A stretch of DNA of 9,630 nucleotides from Caldifarciminota bacterium (GCA_026986235.1 JALSOY010000187.1:1-9630); one strand, 5' to 3'. Shown: positions 1 through 6,854, numbered from the stretch's first letter. Notes: generated by a model not told the origin, from the letters alone. Translations and numbers: made by a program.

Positions 1-1810
1 TATTTGGACTGGCAACCTCAAAATTTAAGCCTGAAGCGGATATCACGCCCGTATAATAAGATAGCCTTGAGTCGTCAACATCGTCGTTAATAAGGAGAAT
101 CCCCGGTCTCCCAACAATCAATTGAAATGTATCAACTGCAAAGGGATTCTGTGGCGTTGAATTGATATATACCAGTATGGGTACATATCCAGGTTCCCCG
201 TATGCCCTGAAGGTTACAGAGTCACCTGTGACAAAAACCGTGTCTCCTGAATTAATGTTTCCAACATAAATAGTACTGTCCTCAAAAATTATGCTGGTGT
301 CCGGGCTTGTGAATATCAATGTAACATTACTGGCATTCTGCCAGTGAACTTCGTTGTAAACGAAGTCAACAGATATACTGTTGAGAACTCCACCGGTATC
401 AGGACGGTGACTGTAAACCAAACTGCCAATTTTGATACCCGGAAAAACTGTGAGTGCAAGGGTCTTGAACGCATTAATTCTTCCCCATCCGAGTTTTCCC
501 CTCAAACTGTCAGGATTTACACCGTATATGTCATCTGCCCCCCAGAGAATAGCTGAATCCACTTCTTCCACAGTGAAATCCGGATGCAGGGACTTCAGCA
601 ATCCAGCAAGTCCACAAACAATAGGAGTAGCCATAGAAGTACCATCAAATGCCGCATAACTGTTACCGGGCGTGGTACTCAAAATATTCTCCCCGGGGGC
701 ACACACATCCACCCACCAGCCATAATTCGAGAAGCTGGACTTTCTGTCCCTCATGTCTGTCGATGCAACTCCAATAACATAAGGATAAGCGGAAGGATAA
801 TGAGGTGAACTTGAAGAGTCGTTTCCGGCAGCGGCAAAAACTGCGACATTATTTTGATGTGCATAGGCTATAGCGTCAGCTTCACTTCTCCTATAATAGT
901 AACCGCCGTAGGAGTGACTCGTTGCAACGGCGCCATGAGAAACTGCAAAATAAATTGCATTTATAGCTGCACTCGTGTAAATGTACTGGCCATCACCACA
1001 CTTGAAAGCCATCCCCTTCGTGTTCCAGCTAATAGAAGCAATCCCTGTAGCATTGTCCGTTACTCCTGTGGCAAGACCAAATACATGTGTTCCATGGTCG
1101 TTTCCCTGCTCTTCAGGATAGGGGTCCCAGTCGTGCCTGAAAAAGTCGAATCCTATAATATCATCAACATACCCGTCTCCATCGTCATCAACACCGTTTA
1201 AATCGTCAGGATAGTCAAACACACCGTTGTGATTCAAATCTTCACCAGGGTTGACCCACAGATTGTCGAATATGTCCTCATGATGCCAATCCACACCCGT
1301 ATCCACGGGACCAACAACGATGGAACGAGATCCTGTGGTAATATCCCACGCCCGGGGGGCTGAGATATGGGGAAGGAACCAGGTCTGTGTCCAGTAGTCA
1401 GGTCCGTACCGTGGGTCGTTGGGAATCCTTGAAACTGGCCTCATCTCATCAGGTTCCACAACTTCAAACGCACCGGTGGCTGTGAGATCTTCGATTAACT
1501 TTTTATGATCAATTTCACCTTTAAAAATGAGCAGGAAGTATCTGTCAAGACCAATCTGTTTTGCAGTTGCATCTTTTTCAATTTGCTTGCCCAGTATAAG
1601 ACGCCTTATCTCCAGTAACGAATTCGCCTCAAGGATTCTATCCACTTCCGGGATACCGGTACTGGTGCCTTTCAATGTCCACGCCCCATTGACCCAATCG
1701 CCTCTCAGAGTTGATTTCACAGTCACAGAGTAAGAAGGCTTGAATTTCACTATGAGTCTATTGGGGACAAAGGACGATACAAGGGAAGTTAGAATAAGTA
1801 AGATAGTCAT
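1..1810 (-). CDS. S8 family subtilisin-like serine protease, secreted (C-terminus beyond the window)
   Basis: Secreted serine endopeptidase. Reading from the ATG at 1810 the frame stays open for 603 codons to the window edge, so the C-terminus is missing. A short hydrophobic segment (residues 3-14) looks like a signal peptide. Residues about 90-122 resemble an I9-type inhibitor propeptide. The subtilisin triad is complete: Asp170 in VDTGVDWHHED, His239 in GNDHGTH and Ser392 in GTSMATP, with oxyanion Asn330 in AAAGND. An Asp/Asn-rich insert at 191-222 (DLNHNG, DDDGDGYVDD) is probably a calcium site, as in many FCB subtilases. After residue about 440 come beta-rich Ig-like segments; a T9SS-type tail may lie outside the window. 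No Shine-Dalgarno sequence stands directly before ATG 1810. An in-frame GTG at 1855, five bases after GAGGAGA, would add 15 residues including RRPPRK and give a normal basic signal-peptide start. It probably shares a transcript with the upstream gene ending at 1868. Confidence 0.93.
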   Translation of the reverse strand, partial: MTILLILTSLVSSFVPNRLIVKFKPSYSVTVKSTLRGDWVNGAWTLKGTSTGIPEVDRILEANSLLEIRRLILGKQIEKDATAKQIGLDRYFLLIFKGEIDHKKLIEDLTATGAFEVVEPDEMRPVSRIPNDPRYGPDYWTQTWFLPHISAPRAWDITTGSRSIVVGPVDTGVDWHHEDIFDNLWVNPGEDLNHNGVFDYPDDLNGVDDDGDGYVDDIIGFDFFRHDWDPYPEEQGNDHGTHVFGLATGVTDNATGIASISWNTKGMAFKCGDGQYIYTSAAINAIYFAVSHGAVATSHSYGGYYYRRSEADAIAYAHQNNVAVFAAAGNDSSSSPHYPSAYPYVIGVASTDMRDRKSSFSNYGWWVDVCAPGENILSTTPGNSYAAFDGTSMATPIVCGLAGLLKSLHPDFTVEEVDSAILWGADDIYGVNPDSLRGKLGWGRINAFKTLALTVFPGIKIGSLVYSHRPDTGGVLNSISVDFVYNEVHWQNASNVTLIFTSPDTSIIFEDSTIYVGNINSGDTVFVTGDSVTFRAYGEPGYVPILVYINSTPQNPFAVDTFQLIVGRPGILLINDDVDDSRLSYYTGVISASGLNFEVASPN

Positions 1811-1819
1811 GGTTTGGTT

Positions 1820-1860
1820 TTTCCGTGGGGGGCGGCGCGAAGCGCCGCCCCCCACGGAAA
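1820..1860. repeat. GC-rich perfect palindrome (19-bp stem, 3-base loop) between two genes
   Basis: The left arm TTTCCGTGGGGGGCGGCGC pairs perfectly with the right arm around a GAA loop (TTC on the minus strand). It begins 7 bases after the stop codon at 1868 and ends 9 bases before ATG 1810. The core TGGGGGGCG-n-CGC also occurs at 6866-6894 with one compensated base pair, so this is a repeated element. It resembles a transcription terminator or an RNA-stabilising 3' hairpin, but no T-run follows on either strand. It could also be a REP-like mobile palindrome. Confidence 0.85.
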
Positions 1861-1867
1861 TCTCCTC
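1861..1867 (-). promoter_or_regulatory. Shine-Dalgarno sequence of the S8 protease gene
   Basis: On the minus strand the sequence reads TAA GAGGAGA TTTCC GTG: a strong ribosome-binding site directly after the stop codon of the upstream gene. It is 5 bases from the in-frame GTG at 1855-1853 and 50 bases from the ATG at 1810. If the 41-base palindrome is ignored or folded away, the distance to the ATG becomes 9 bases. So the site can serve either start. Confidence 0.6.
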
Positions 1868-3496
1868 TTATCTAAGTGTGATAGTCTTTACAGTCCTCTT
1901 AAACTCCGGCGTTGTAACCTGAAGCATGTACACGCCTGCGGGGAGATCGGAAACGCTGATTCTTACATTGTTGGTTCCAGAGACGATTCTCGTCTCAACC
2001 GTCTTAGCAAGTCTCCCGTTGACCGTGTAGATGTCAAATCTTCCCTCACCGCTCCTCGTGGCGTTGAAGTTCACCGTGAGAGACTTACTCCTCAAATCGT
2101 TAAACACCCTCACAACTGTGAGAGGTGCACCGTTATCCTCACCCACACCCACGGGGATGAAGTAACCGAGGTTGTACTGGGTTGGATAAACATCAAACGT
2201 TCCACTTGTTGTGGGGGGAATGGCGTTGAAGAGGTCTCCATTGGAACCATCAGCAGCAACTGCATATACGAGCCATACCTTACCGTTGGCTCCTATTCTC
2301 TTGGCAACCTCTGGGAGAACCTCGTTCACATCAGGTGTGGCTGTCAGGTTCTGGGCAGGACCAAAGGTGTTTCCATTGTCTGTAGAAACCGCAGCGTAAA
2401 TGTCACCCCAGAATCCTTCAATGGTCGAGTCGTAAACGGCGTCTGCCTGTGCCCAGACTGCCACAACCGTTCCATTGTTGGGGTTGTATGCAAGCTGTGG
2501 ATAGTAAACAACATGACCCGAGCCACTGTCCAGCCTGATCGCGTTGTTCCCATGCACAAACCAGATCTGATCTGCATAGTAAGGGCCGTTTCCTACATAG
2601 CTCGTATCAGTTCTTACTGCAAATACAGCGGCACCCGTTCCGTCGTTGAGTACGAGATAGTCATCCCACCATATCTCACCATTCTGCGGCAGTCCACTGA
2701 TGTTAAACGGCGTGTAGTTTCCAAGTGTACCGTTCTGAACGGTGTAATAACCGAAAATATCCGTCTGTGTGGTATCGATACCAAACGCATAAAGTGTGCC
2801 GTTGTAGCAGTCAACGGAACCAAGAGAATACATATTTCCGATTATTGTGGGATAGGTTGAGAAATCTCCAGTTGTAGGATCGTAGGCAAAGTACAGGAGG
2901 TTATCGTTAGCATCGTATGCGATACCCTCAACGACGCCACTTCCGCAGCATTTTCCGATTACCTTGTGAACATGAACATCGTTGGAGAGAACGCCATAGA
3001 ATCCCTGAGTGCTCCAGTCAGGCTCATTACCTACGCCAGCCTGACCCCAGGGATCACCCACATAGTCCAGCTCAGGCCATGAGGCACCCGGATACATATC
3101 TGAGAGCCATGCAGTAGGATATCTTGCCCAATAAATATCAGGATTAAGGGTATCACCAGGAATTCCACCATTAACCGGCCAGTCTTTTATCCATGTTGCA
3201 CCTTCGTCGGATGAGAAAACCACGCCGAGAGCACCGGAGCCGAGGGAGCCATCACCGTAAATTCTCTCGGCCATTACGATCTTTGAACCGAGTACGGCAA
3301 CGGGATCCTGCACCGTTGTCCAGAGTCCATACTGGTTGGCCGCTGTATCAACATACACCACATTTATGCTTTTTGCCTGAGGAGCGACATATTTTAGAGG
3401 GACTCTTTTATACCCCCTGTCGATTTTCGCCAGGTCAGGCCTGTTTACACCGGCGAACAATGCACCGGCTACCAAGACACTCAACACATACCTCAT
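1868..3496 (-). CDS. Secreted Asp-box (sialidase/BNR-like) protein with T9SS-like C-terminal sorting domain
   Basis: A 542-residue exported protein of unknown substrate. The N-terminus (MRYVLSVLVAGALFAG) is a signal peptide. Two Asp-box motifs, SSDEGATW at 95-102 and STDNGNTF at 371-378, and the many short beta-rich segments suggest a sialidase-type beta-propeller, but I see no catalytic arginine triad I can assign, so enzymatic activity is not claimed. Residues about 468-542 form a beta-sandwich tail with GRFDIYTVNGRLAKTV and LPAGVYMLQVTT, the pattern of T9SS type A sorting domains or related FlgD-like domains. The ATG has a good ribosome-binding site, AAGGAGG, 7 bases upstream. It starts 23 bases after the tonB stop with no room for an obvious promoter, so it is probably cotranscribed with tonB. 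A cell-surface or released binding protein is the safest reading. Confidence 0.88.
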   Translation of the reverse strand: MRYVLSVLVAGALFAGVNRPDLAKIDRGYKRVPLKYVAPQAKSINVVYVDTAANQYGLWTTVQDPVAVLGSKIVMAERIYGDGSLGSGALGVVFSSDEGATWIKDWPVNGGIPGDTLNPDIYWARYPTAWLSDMYPGASWPELDYVGDPWGQAGVGNEPDWSTQGFYGVLSNDVHVHKVIGKCCGSGVVEGIAYDANDNLLYFAYDPTTGDFSTYPTIIGNMYSLGSVDCYNGTLYAFGIDTTQTDIFGYYTVQNGTLGNYTPFNISGLPQNGEIWWDDYLVLNDGTGAAVFAVRTDTSYVGNGPYYADQIWFVHGNNAIRLDSGSGHVVYYPQLAYNPNNGTVVAVWAQADAVYDSTIEGFWGDIYAAVSTDNGNTFGPAQNLTATPDVNEVLPEVAKRIGANGKVWLVYAVAADGSNGDLFNAIPPTTSGTFDVYPTQYNLGYFIPVGVGEDNGAPLTVVRVFNDLRSKSLTVNFNATRSGEGRFDIYTVNGRLAKTVETRIVSGTNNVRISVSDLPAGVYMLQVTTPEFKRTVKTITLR

Positions 3497-3519
3497 ATCT
3501 TTACCTCCTTTTTGAATTT

Positions 3520-4173
3520 TTATTGCTCAAGCCTGAATATAAACGGGATGGCGACCCAAACCTTTACAGGTTTGTCTCTCTGTTTTCCAGGCGTGAATAC
3601 AAACTGCTTGGCTGCCGCCACCGCCGGCTTTATAAATATCGGGTTTGTTGCCTTTAAAACTATAACTGTATCCACCCTGCCCTGCTCGTTTACGAGTACC
3701 TTTACAAATACTCTACCCTCAATCCCTGCCTTCCTCGCAAGCTCGGGATACTGGGGCTCCACCTGCTTCACAACCTTTGGTTTAACCTCAACCGCAAAAA
3801 ACTCGTAGGTCTTTTCCACCTTTGGTGGTGGTGGAGCCTCAAGCTCGTTGAATGTGGTCGTGGGAGTGAATTCAATCTCTTCCTGCTCTTCCTCTTCTTC
3901 CTCGTCAGCGGCCTCCTCAGTCTCTTTGATTTCAACAGGTAACTTGGGCTTTGGAGGTGGCGGCGGCTCCTTCAATTCCTCAACCTGAGTGTTGACCTCT
4001 TCAACTATGGTGGTGATCTCGGACTTCGGCTTGTATGGGCTTACCTCAACCTTTTTAATGCCCACGAAGATGAAAATAAAGAGGGCAAGTGCGATACCCA
4101 CAGAGAGGAGCATGTTGGTTCCATACTCCTCCTCCAGGGTCAAATTCTTCCTTTCCTTTGTTTCCTTCGCCAT
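3520..4173 (-). CDS. tonB: TonB family energy transducer
   Basis: Inner-membrane anchored protein that carries proton-motive energy from ExbB/ExbD to outer-membrane transporters. The 217 residues follow the TonB plan: a short cytoplasmic start, one membrane helix at about 20-40 (MLLSVGIALALFIFIFVGI), a periplasmic linker with EPPPPPKPKLP at 69-79, an acidic run of mostly glutamates at 85-99, a second PPPP at 114-117, then a TonB C-terminal domain from about 133. That domain shows VEPQYPELARKAGIEG followed by the usual beta strands and ends FIFRLEQ. The start ATG is preceded by AGAGGTGAC. The gene sits 63 bases after exbD and has its own strong promoter, so it can be expressed apart from exbBD. 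The symbol is by family; the TolA-like or gliding-motor alternatives fit less well. Confidence 0.93.
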   Translation of the reverse strand: MAKETKERKNLTLEEEYGTNMLLSVGIALALFIFIFVGIKKVEVSPYKPKSEITTIVEEVNTQVEELKEPPPPPKPKLPVEIKETEEAADEEEEEEQEEIEFTPTTTFNELEAPPPPKVEKTYEFFAVEVKPKVVKQVEPQYPELARKAGIEGRVFVKVLVNEQGRVDTVIVLKATNPIFIKPAVAAAKQFVFTPGKQRDKPVKVWVAIPFIFRLEQ

Positions 4174-4202
4174 AAAGTCACCTCTCTTGCGTGTGTATCA
4201 TG

Positions 4203-4232
4203 TATATATATTCAATTGGCCTTGACTGTCAA
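4203..4232 (-). promoter_or_regulatory. Probable sigma-70 type promoter of tonB with a palindrome over the -35 box
   Basis: On the minus strand a perfect TTGACA (4232-4227) is followed by TATATA with an 18-base spacer (4208-4203), or by an overlapping TATATA with a 16-base spacer (4210-4205). It lies just after the second exbD stop codon and about 30 bases before the tonB start. The -35 box is inside a 13-base perfect palindrome, CTTGAC-A-GTCAAG, a possible operator. Confidence 0.7.
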
Positions 4233-4236
4233 GTAC

Positions 4237-4647
4237 TCATTTCTTTGGATAAACAGTGGCAAACACAACCCTGAAGGCCTGCGCATCTCTGAGAGCATCC
4301 ATGACATCGTTAACATACTTGTATTCCACTCTCTTATCCGCCTTTATATGGGCAATTGTTGAAGGGTTCTCAGAAAGCTTGATCTTGAAAGCGACCTTTA
4401 CCTGGTCAGGGGTCACTATCTTATCATCGACGGATATACGGCCATCCTTATCGATGTAAATATGTGCAAGATCTCTCTGCTTGATAATCCTCTCCGTGGT
4501 CTTTGCCGTGGGAAGAATAACCTTGAGCCCGATCTCCTTTCTAAAAACCGTGGTTACCATAAAGAATATCAGCAGGAGAAATGCAATATCGGACATGGAG
4601 GCAGTGGGAATGTTTACCTTCATCTCTCTCTTCCGCTGAACCCTCAT
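4237..4647 (-). CDS. exbD: ExbD/TolR family biopolymer transport protein (second copy)
   Basis: Inner-membrane motor component of the TonB system, 136 residues. It has a short basic cytoplasmic start, one membrane helix at about 18-37 carrying the essential acidic residue Asp20 (MSDIAFLLLIFFMV), and a periplasmic domain from about 40 with the ExbD pattern 'LKVILPTA' and 'VSVDDK'-like strands (here GRISVDDKIVT). The start ATG at 4647 lies 4 bases after the stop of the first exbD. Its ribosome-binding site GGAGG is formed by the last two glycine codons of that gene, so translation is probably coupled. The two ExbDs differ substantially outside the membrane segment and may form a mixed dimer in the ExbB ring (inference). 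Confidence 0.95.
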   Translation of the reverse strand: MRVQRKREMKVNIPTASMSDIAFLLLIFFMVTTVFRKEIGLKVILPTAKTTERIIKQRDLAHIYIDKDGRISVDDKIVTPDQVKVAFKIKLSENPSTIAHIKADKRVEYKYVNDVMDALRDAQAFRVVFATVYPKK

Positions 4648-4651
4648 CTCA

Positions 4652-5071
4652 CTAACCTCCGGCTTTTATCATACCCAACGCCACCCTCTTGGCCTCAGGT
4701 ACCTGCTTTACCTCGTCAAAAACCTGTATCATACGCTCGTATGGAGCCTTCTCGTGGGTCTTTATCAGGATTATCAATTTGGGATTCTTCGATAACTTCT
4801 CCTTCAAAATGGGCTGTATTTGCTCGAGTGTCACCTGCTGGTCACCAATAAAAATCTGACCAAGGTCGTTAATGGATATTTTTACAATGTTCTTGGATTT
4901 AATTTTAACGATCTCCGTGGATTTCTCCGGGAGAACGAGTTTGAGCCCCTTATCACGGGCAAATATCGTCGTTGTCATAAAGAAGATGATGAGCAGGAAT
5001 GCAATATCGGCCATGGAGGCAGTGGGTATCTCGGCTTCCTCAGGAGGCCTTGGTTTTCTAAACAGAGCCAA
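4652..5071 (-). CDS. exbD: ExbD/TolR family biopolymer transport protein (first copy), TTG start
   Basis: Inner-membrane motor component, 139 residues. It has a proline-rich cytoplasmic start (RKPRPPEEAEIPTASM), then a membrane helix at about 20-39 with the essential acidic residue Asp22 (MADIAFLLIIFFM), then a periplasmic ExbD domain (GLKLVLPEKS, ISINDLGQIFIG). The start codon is TTG at 5071, supported by GGGAGGT seven bases upstream and by the usual length of the family. It begins 14 bases after the exbB stop, within the same operon. It ends in Gly-Gly codons (GGAGGT) that double as the ribosome-binding site of the next exbD. Confidence 0.94.
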   Translation of the reverse strand: MALFRKPRPPEEAEIPTASMADIAFLLIIFFMTTTIFARDKGLKLVLPEKSTEIVKIKSKNIVKISINDLGQIFIGDQQVTLEQIQPILKEKLSKNPKLIILIKTHEKAPYERMIQVFDEVKQVPEAKRVALGMIKAGG

Positions 5072-5085
5072 TTTGGTTACCTCCC

Positions 5086-5721
5086 TCAGGCTTCCTCTTT
5101 AATAATTTCTTTCTCAAGAAGATACTCTATAAGTTCGTTTGCAGCTTCCTCGGTTGCCCTTGCATAACCGTTTATCTTTGACTGGAAAATTGCATAAAAG
5201 AGGGACACCGGAGCCGCGATCAAAAGACCTGAAGCAGTGGTTATGAGAGCTTCGGAGATACCCGAAGCAACGAGAGTGGGCTCAACCTCACCGGCGAGGG
5301 CAATCGCCTGGAATGCCTTGATCATACCTGTAACTGTTCCCAAAAATCCTATGATAGGCGCAAGGGTGGCAATCGCTGAAAGGTAGATCATGCCTCTATC
5401 GAGGAATCCCATCTCAGACGAGGCCTTGGCAGCCATGGCCTCTTCCACGACGCTCTTCCCCCTGTGTACCTTTTCAATTCCTGCAAGGAGAACCTTTGCT
5501 ATGGGCTTTTTGTTCTTCTGAAGATACTCGACAGCGGCGTCCATTCCCTCCTCTTCTATAAGACCTGTCACCTTTGCTACAAGCTTCCTTGGATTTGTAC
5601 TCGCCTTCCACAACAGGGTGATGATCCTTTCGATGATGATTGCGACACCAAAAATAGCAAGAATGAGGAGCAGCCACATCATCGAGCCGCCTTTATTGAA
5701 ATATTCAACGAGTCCTTGCAT
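5086..5721 (-). CDS. exbB: ExbB/TolQ/MotA family proton channel protein
   Basis: Inner-membrane channel subunit that forms the pentameric proton-driven stator around ExbD. The 211 residues give three membrane segments: about 14-34 (MMWLLLILAIFGVAIIIERII), 112-137 (ending LAPIIGFLGTVTGMIKAF) and 154-180 (GISEALITTASGLLIAAP). The GTVTGM and TTASGL threonines match the conserved pore residues of ExbB/TolQ. A cytoplasmic loop lies at about 40-108. The ATG has AAGGGAGG about 8 bases upstream. First gene of the exbB-exbD-exbD unit, with a near-consensus promoter 30-65 bases upstream. A TolQ or gliding-type role cannot be excluded, but two ExbDs followed by TonB favour ExbB. Confidence 0.95.
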   Translation of the reverse strand: MQGLVEYFNKGGSMMWLLLILAIFGVAIIIERIITLLWKASTNPRKLVAKVTGLIEEEGMDAAVEYLQKNKKPIAKVLLAGIEKVHRGKSVVEEAMAAKASSEMGFLDRGMIYLSAIATLAPIIGFLGTVTGMIKAFQAIALAGEVEPTLVASGISEALITTASGLLIAAPVSLFYAIFQSKINGYARATEEAANELIEYLLEKEIIKEEA

Positions 5722-5759
5722 TATTCAACCTCCCTTGGTTTTTGTTTCCGCAACTGACC

Positions 5760-5788
5760 ATTTTAAGTTCCATAAACCCAATTGTCAA
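5760..5788 (-). promoter_or_regulatory. Near-consensus sigma-70 type promoter of the exbB operon
   Basis: On the minus strand TTGACA (5788-5783, perfect -35) is followed after exactly 17 bases by TAAAAT (5765-5760, five of six for -10). Transcription should begin near 5753, giving a leader of about 30 bases with the exbB ribosome-binding site in it. The -35 box overlaps the TGA stop of the preceding dprA-like gene. Confidence 0.8.
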
Positions 5789-6597
5789 GCAAAATCCACT
5801 ATTTTACAAGGGTTTAAGCCACGCTGTATCAAATCCCTGTTACCGTCCCTCTCAAGGTCAATTATACAGATCTCTTTACCCTTCCTCTCTGATTCCATAA
5901 TGAGATCAAACATGTTACCGCCTTCCCTGATACACCCGGCAATGATCCTACGGGAAAGAGATGCAACGACCCTGTCTCTCAGCCTCATGGATGAGGGCGT
6001 TCCCATGTCGTCCACACCGGAAAAGGCCACAATGGCATCGAATTTAGCCATCCTCCCACCTGAAATCTGCATCACCCCTCTGTCGCTCACACCCAATTTT
6101 GGACCACGAAAATCAAGTGCATAGCTGTAACCGGGCCCATATACACCACTTACGAGCACCTCACCTGATAAAAATTTCCGGGAGATTTCCACACACCTTT
6201 CATCCACATCCCTCGAATTTAAAATTGTAAATGTGGATTTTTTTAAGAGGGTCTTATCTCCCCTCATGTACAGAATTGGAGGTGGAAAATCAAAAAACTT
6301 TTTCACGGATTCGGGATAATCGCTATCGAAGACCGAGACTATTCTGAAACCGAGGTTATCAAGGACTTCCATAAGCCTGTACGACCTCTCCAGGTGATCA
6401 GCAAGATTTTCGGATAGAGCAATGGATGCGTCGTGTGATAGTTTGAATCTTTTTCTATAGACATCGTAGGGAAGTTCGAGGAACCTCGATGGCGTGATGC
6501 CTTCGTAATAGATGGCTTTCAGGATTTTGTAAAGTACTTTATCCCTGATTCCTGGAGTGTTGTGAAGCAGGAGTAGGAAAAACTTTAATTCCTGCAT
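5785..6597 (-). CDS. Divergent, short DprA/Smf-like protein
   Basis: A 270-residue protein resembling DprA/Smf, the RecA loader that binds single-stranded DNA during transformation. Residues 11-26 (LHNTPGIRDKVLYKIL) fit the N-terminal helix-hairpin-helix region. DYPESVKKFFDFPPPILYMRGD (93-114, partly quoted by motif: YPESV, PPPILYMRGD) matches the DprA 'YPxxLxxIxDPPxxLYxxG' signature, and ILNSRD (125-130) aligns with its 'IVGSR' strand. DRVVASLSRRIIAG (208-221) and ESERKGKEICII (236-247) align with the 'RNRIIAGLS...A.E.GR.VFAV' end of the Rossmann-like fold. Missing are the 'SGxAxGID..AH' loop, the 'SGSLITA' motif (here GGNMFDL) and any C-terminal winged helix. Usual DprA proteins are near 350 residues. 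DNA binding may be altered, so I leave the symbol empty. No ribosome-binding site precedes the ATG; see the promoter entry. Unrelated in function to exbB downstream. Confidence 0.75.
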   Translation of the reverse strand: MQELKFFLLLLHNTPGIRDKVLYKILKAIYYEGITPSRFLELPYDVYRKRFKLSHDASIALSENLADHLERSYRLMEVLDNLGFRIVSVFDSDYPESVKKFFDFPPPILYMRGDKTLLKKSTFTILNSRDVDERCVEISRKFLSGEVLVSGVYGPGYSYALDFRGPKLGVSDRGVMQISGGRMAKFDAIVAFSGVDDMGTPSSMRLRDRVVASLSRRIIAGCIREGGNMFDLIMESERKGKEICIIDLERDGNRDLIQRGLNPCKIVDFA

Positions 6598-6603
6598 TCA
6601 GAA

Positions 6604-6632
6604 ATTATGGATAATGGAGGGGAATAAATCAA
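6604..6632 (-). promoter_or_regulatory. Probable promoter of the dprA-like gene, predicted leaderless transcript
   Basis: On the minus strand TTGATT (6632-6627) and CATAAT (6609-6604) are separated by exactly 17 bases. The -10 box ends 6 bases before the A of the ATG at 6597, so transcription would begin at or next to the start codon. This agrees with the lack of a Shine-Dalgarno sequence. The -35 box abuts the left flank of the MITE-like element. Confidence 0.55.
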
Positions 6633-6640
6633 TGGTGGGG

Positions 6641-6854
6641 TGATGGTGTTCGAAAAATCCCCCTTCTTCAGAAGGGGGAACTAAAGGGGGATGTTTTCCG
6701 ATTGAAATTCAATCCCCCTAAGTTCCCCTTCTCCAAGGGGGATTTTTGAGAATTCCTCTCCCTCAGCAAGGTGACTCAAGGGGGATGATAACCGAAAAAT
6801 CATCTCTATCTGCAAATTAAGTTAAAAAAGAGAGATACTTTTCGAACACCTTCA
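6641..6854. mobile_element. MITE-like element with 16-bp terminal inverted repeats and 8-bp flanking direct repeats
   Basis: The left end TGATGGTGTTCGAAAA (6641-6656) is the inverted complement, with one mismatch, of the right end TTTTCGAACACCTTCA (6839-6854). Directly outside both ends stands TGGTGGGG (6633-6640 and 6855-6862), which looks like an 8-bp target-site duplication. There is no coding capacity in the 214 bp. The interior is mostly CCCCCTT/AAGGGGG stem-loop repeats at 6658-6785. The mobilising transposase is not in this window. The direct repeat actually extends 6 further bases (TGATGG), so the exact boundary is not certain. Confidence 0.6.
6658..6785. repeat. CCCCCTT...AAGGGGG dispersed repeat units inside the MITE-like element
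   Basis: Several inverted units: CCCCCTTC-TTCA-GAAGGGGG (6659-6678), CCCCTT-CTCC-AAGGGG (6726-6741) and single AAGGGGGAT/ATCCCCCT halves. They are the same family as the cluster at 7663-7922 and as the 'PPLSKGG'-encoding repeats seen in many bacterial intergenic regions. No gene is present; frames through it would be spurious. Confidence 0.85.

Noticed and set aside
344..1201. Several short plus-strand frames
   Set aside because: All lie opposite the S8 protease gene, whose complete catalytic motifs show that the minus strand is coding.
1820..1860. Intrinsic transcription terminator
   Set aside because: Very strong stem, but followed by AACC on the minus strand and preceded by mixed bases on the plus strand; no T-run. 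Kept as a repeat instead.
1814..2860. Plus-strand 348-codon open frame
   Set aside because: Lies opposite the clearly coding Asp-box gene and the palindrome, has no signal, domain or ribosome-binding site, and is a low-complexity shadow of the real gene.
5086..5721. Flagellar MotA or gliding GldL motor
   Set aside because: Two ExbD genes and a TonB protein follow directly, and the length and membrane layout match ExbB.
6802..6836. ATCTCT...AGAGAT inverted repeat as a terminator
   Set aside because: Only 6 pairs, all weak, with a loop of about 23 bases.
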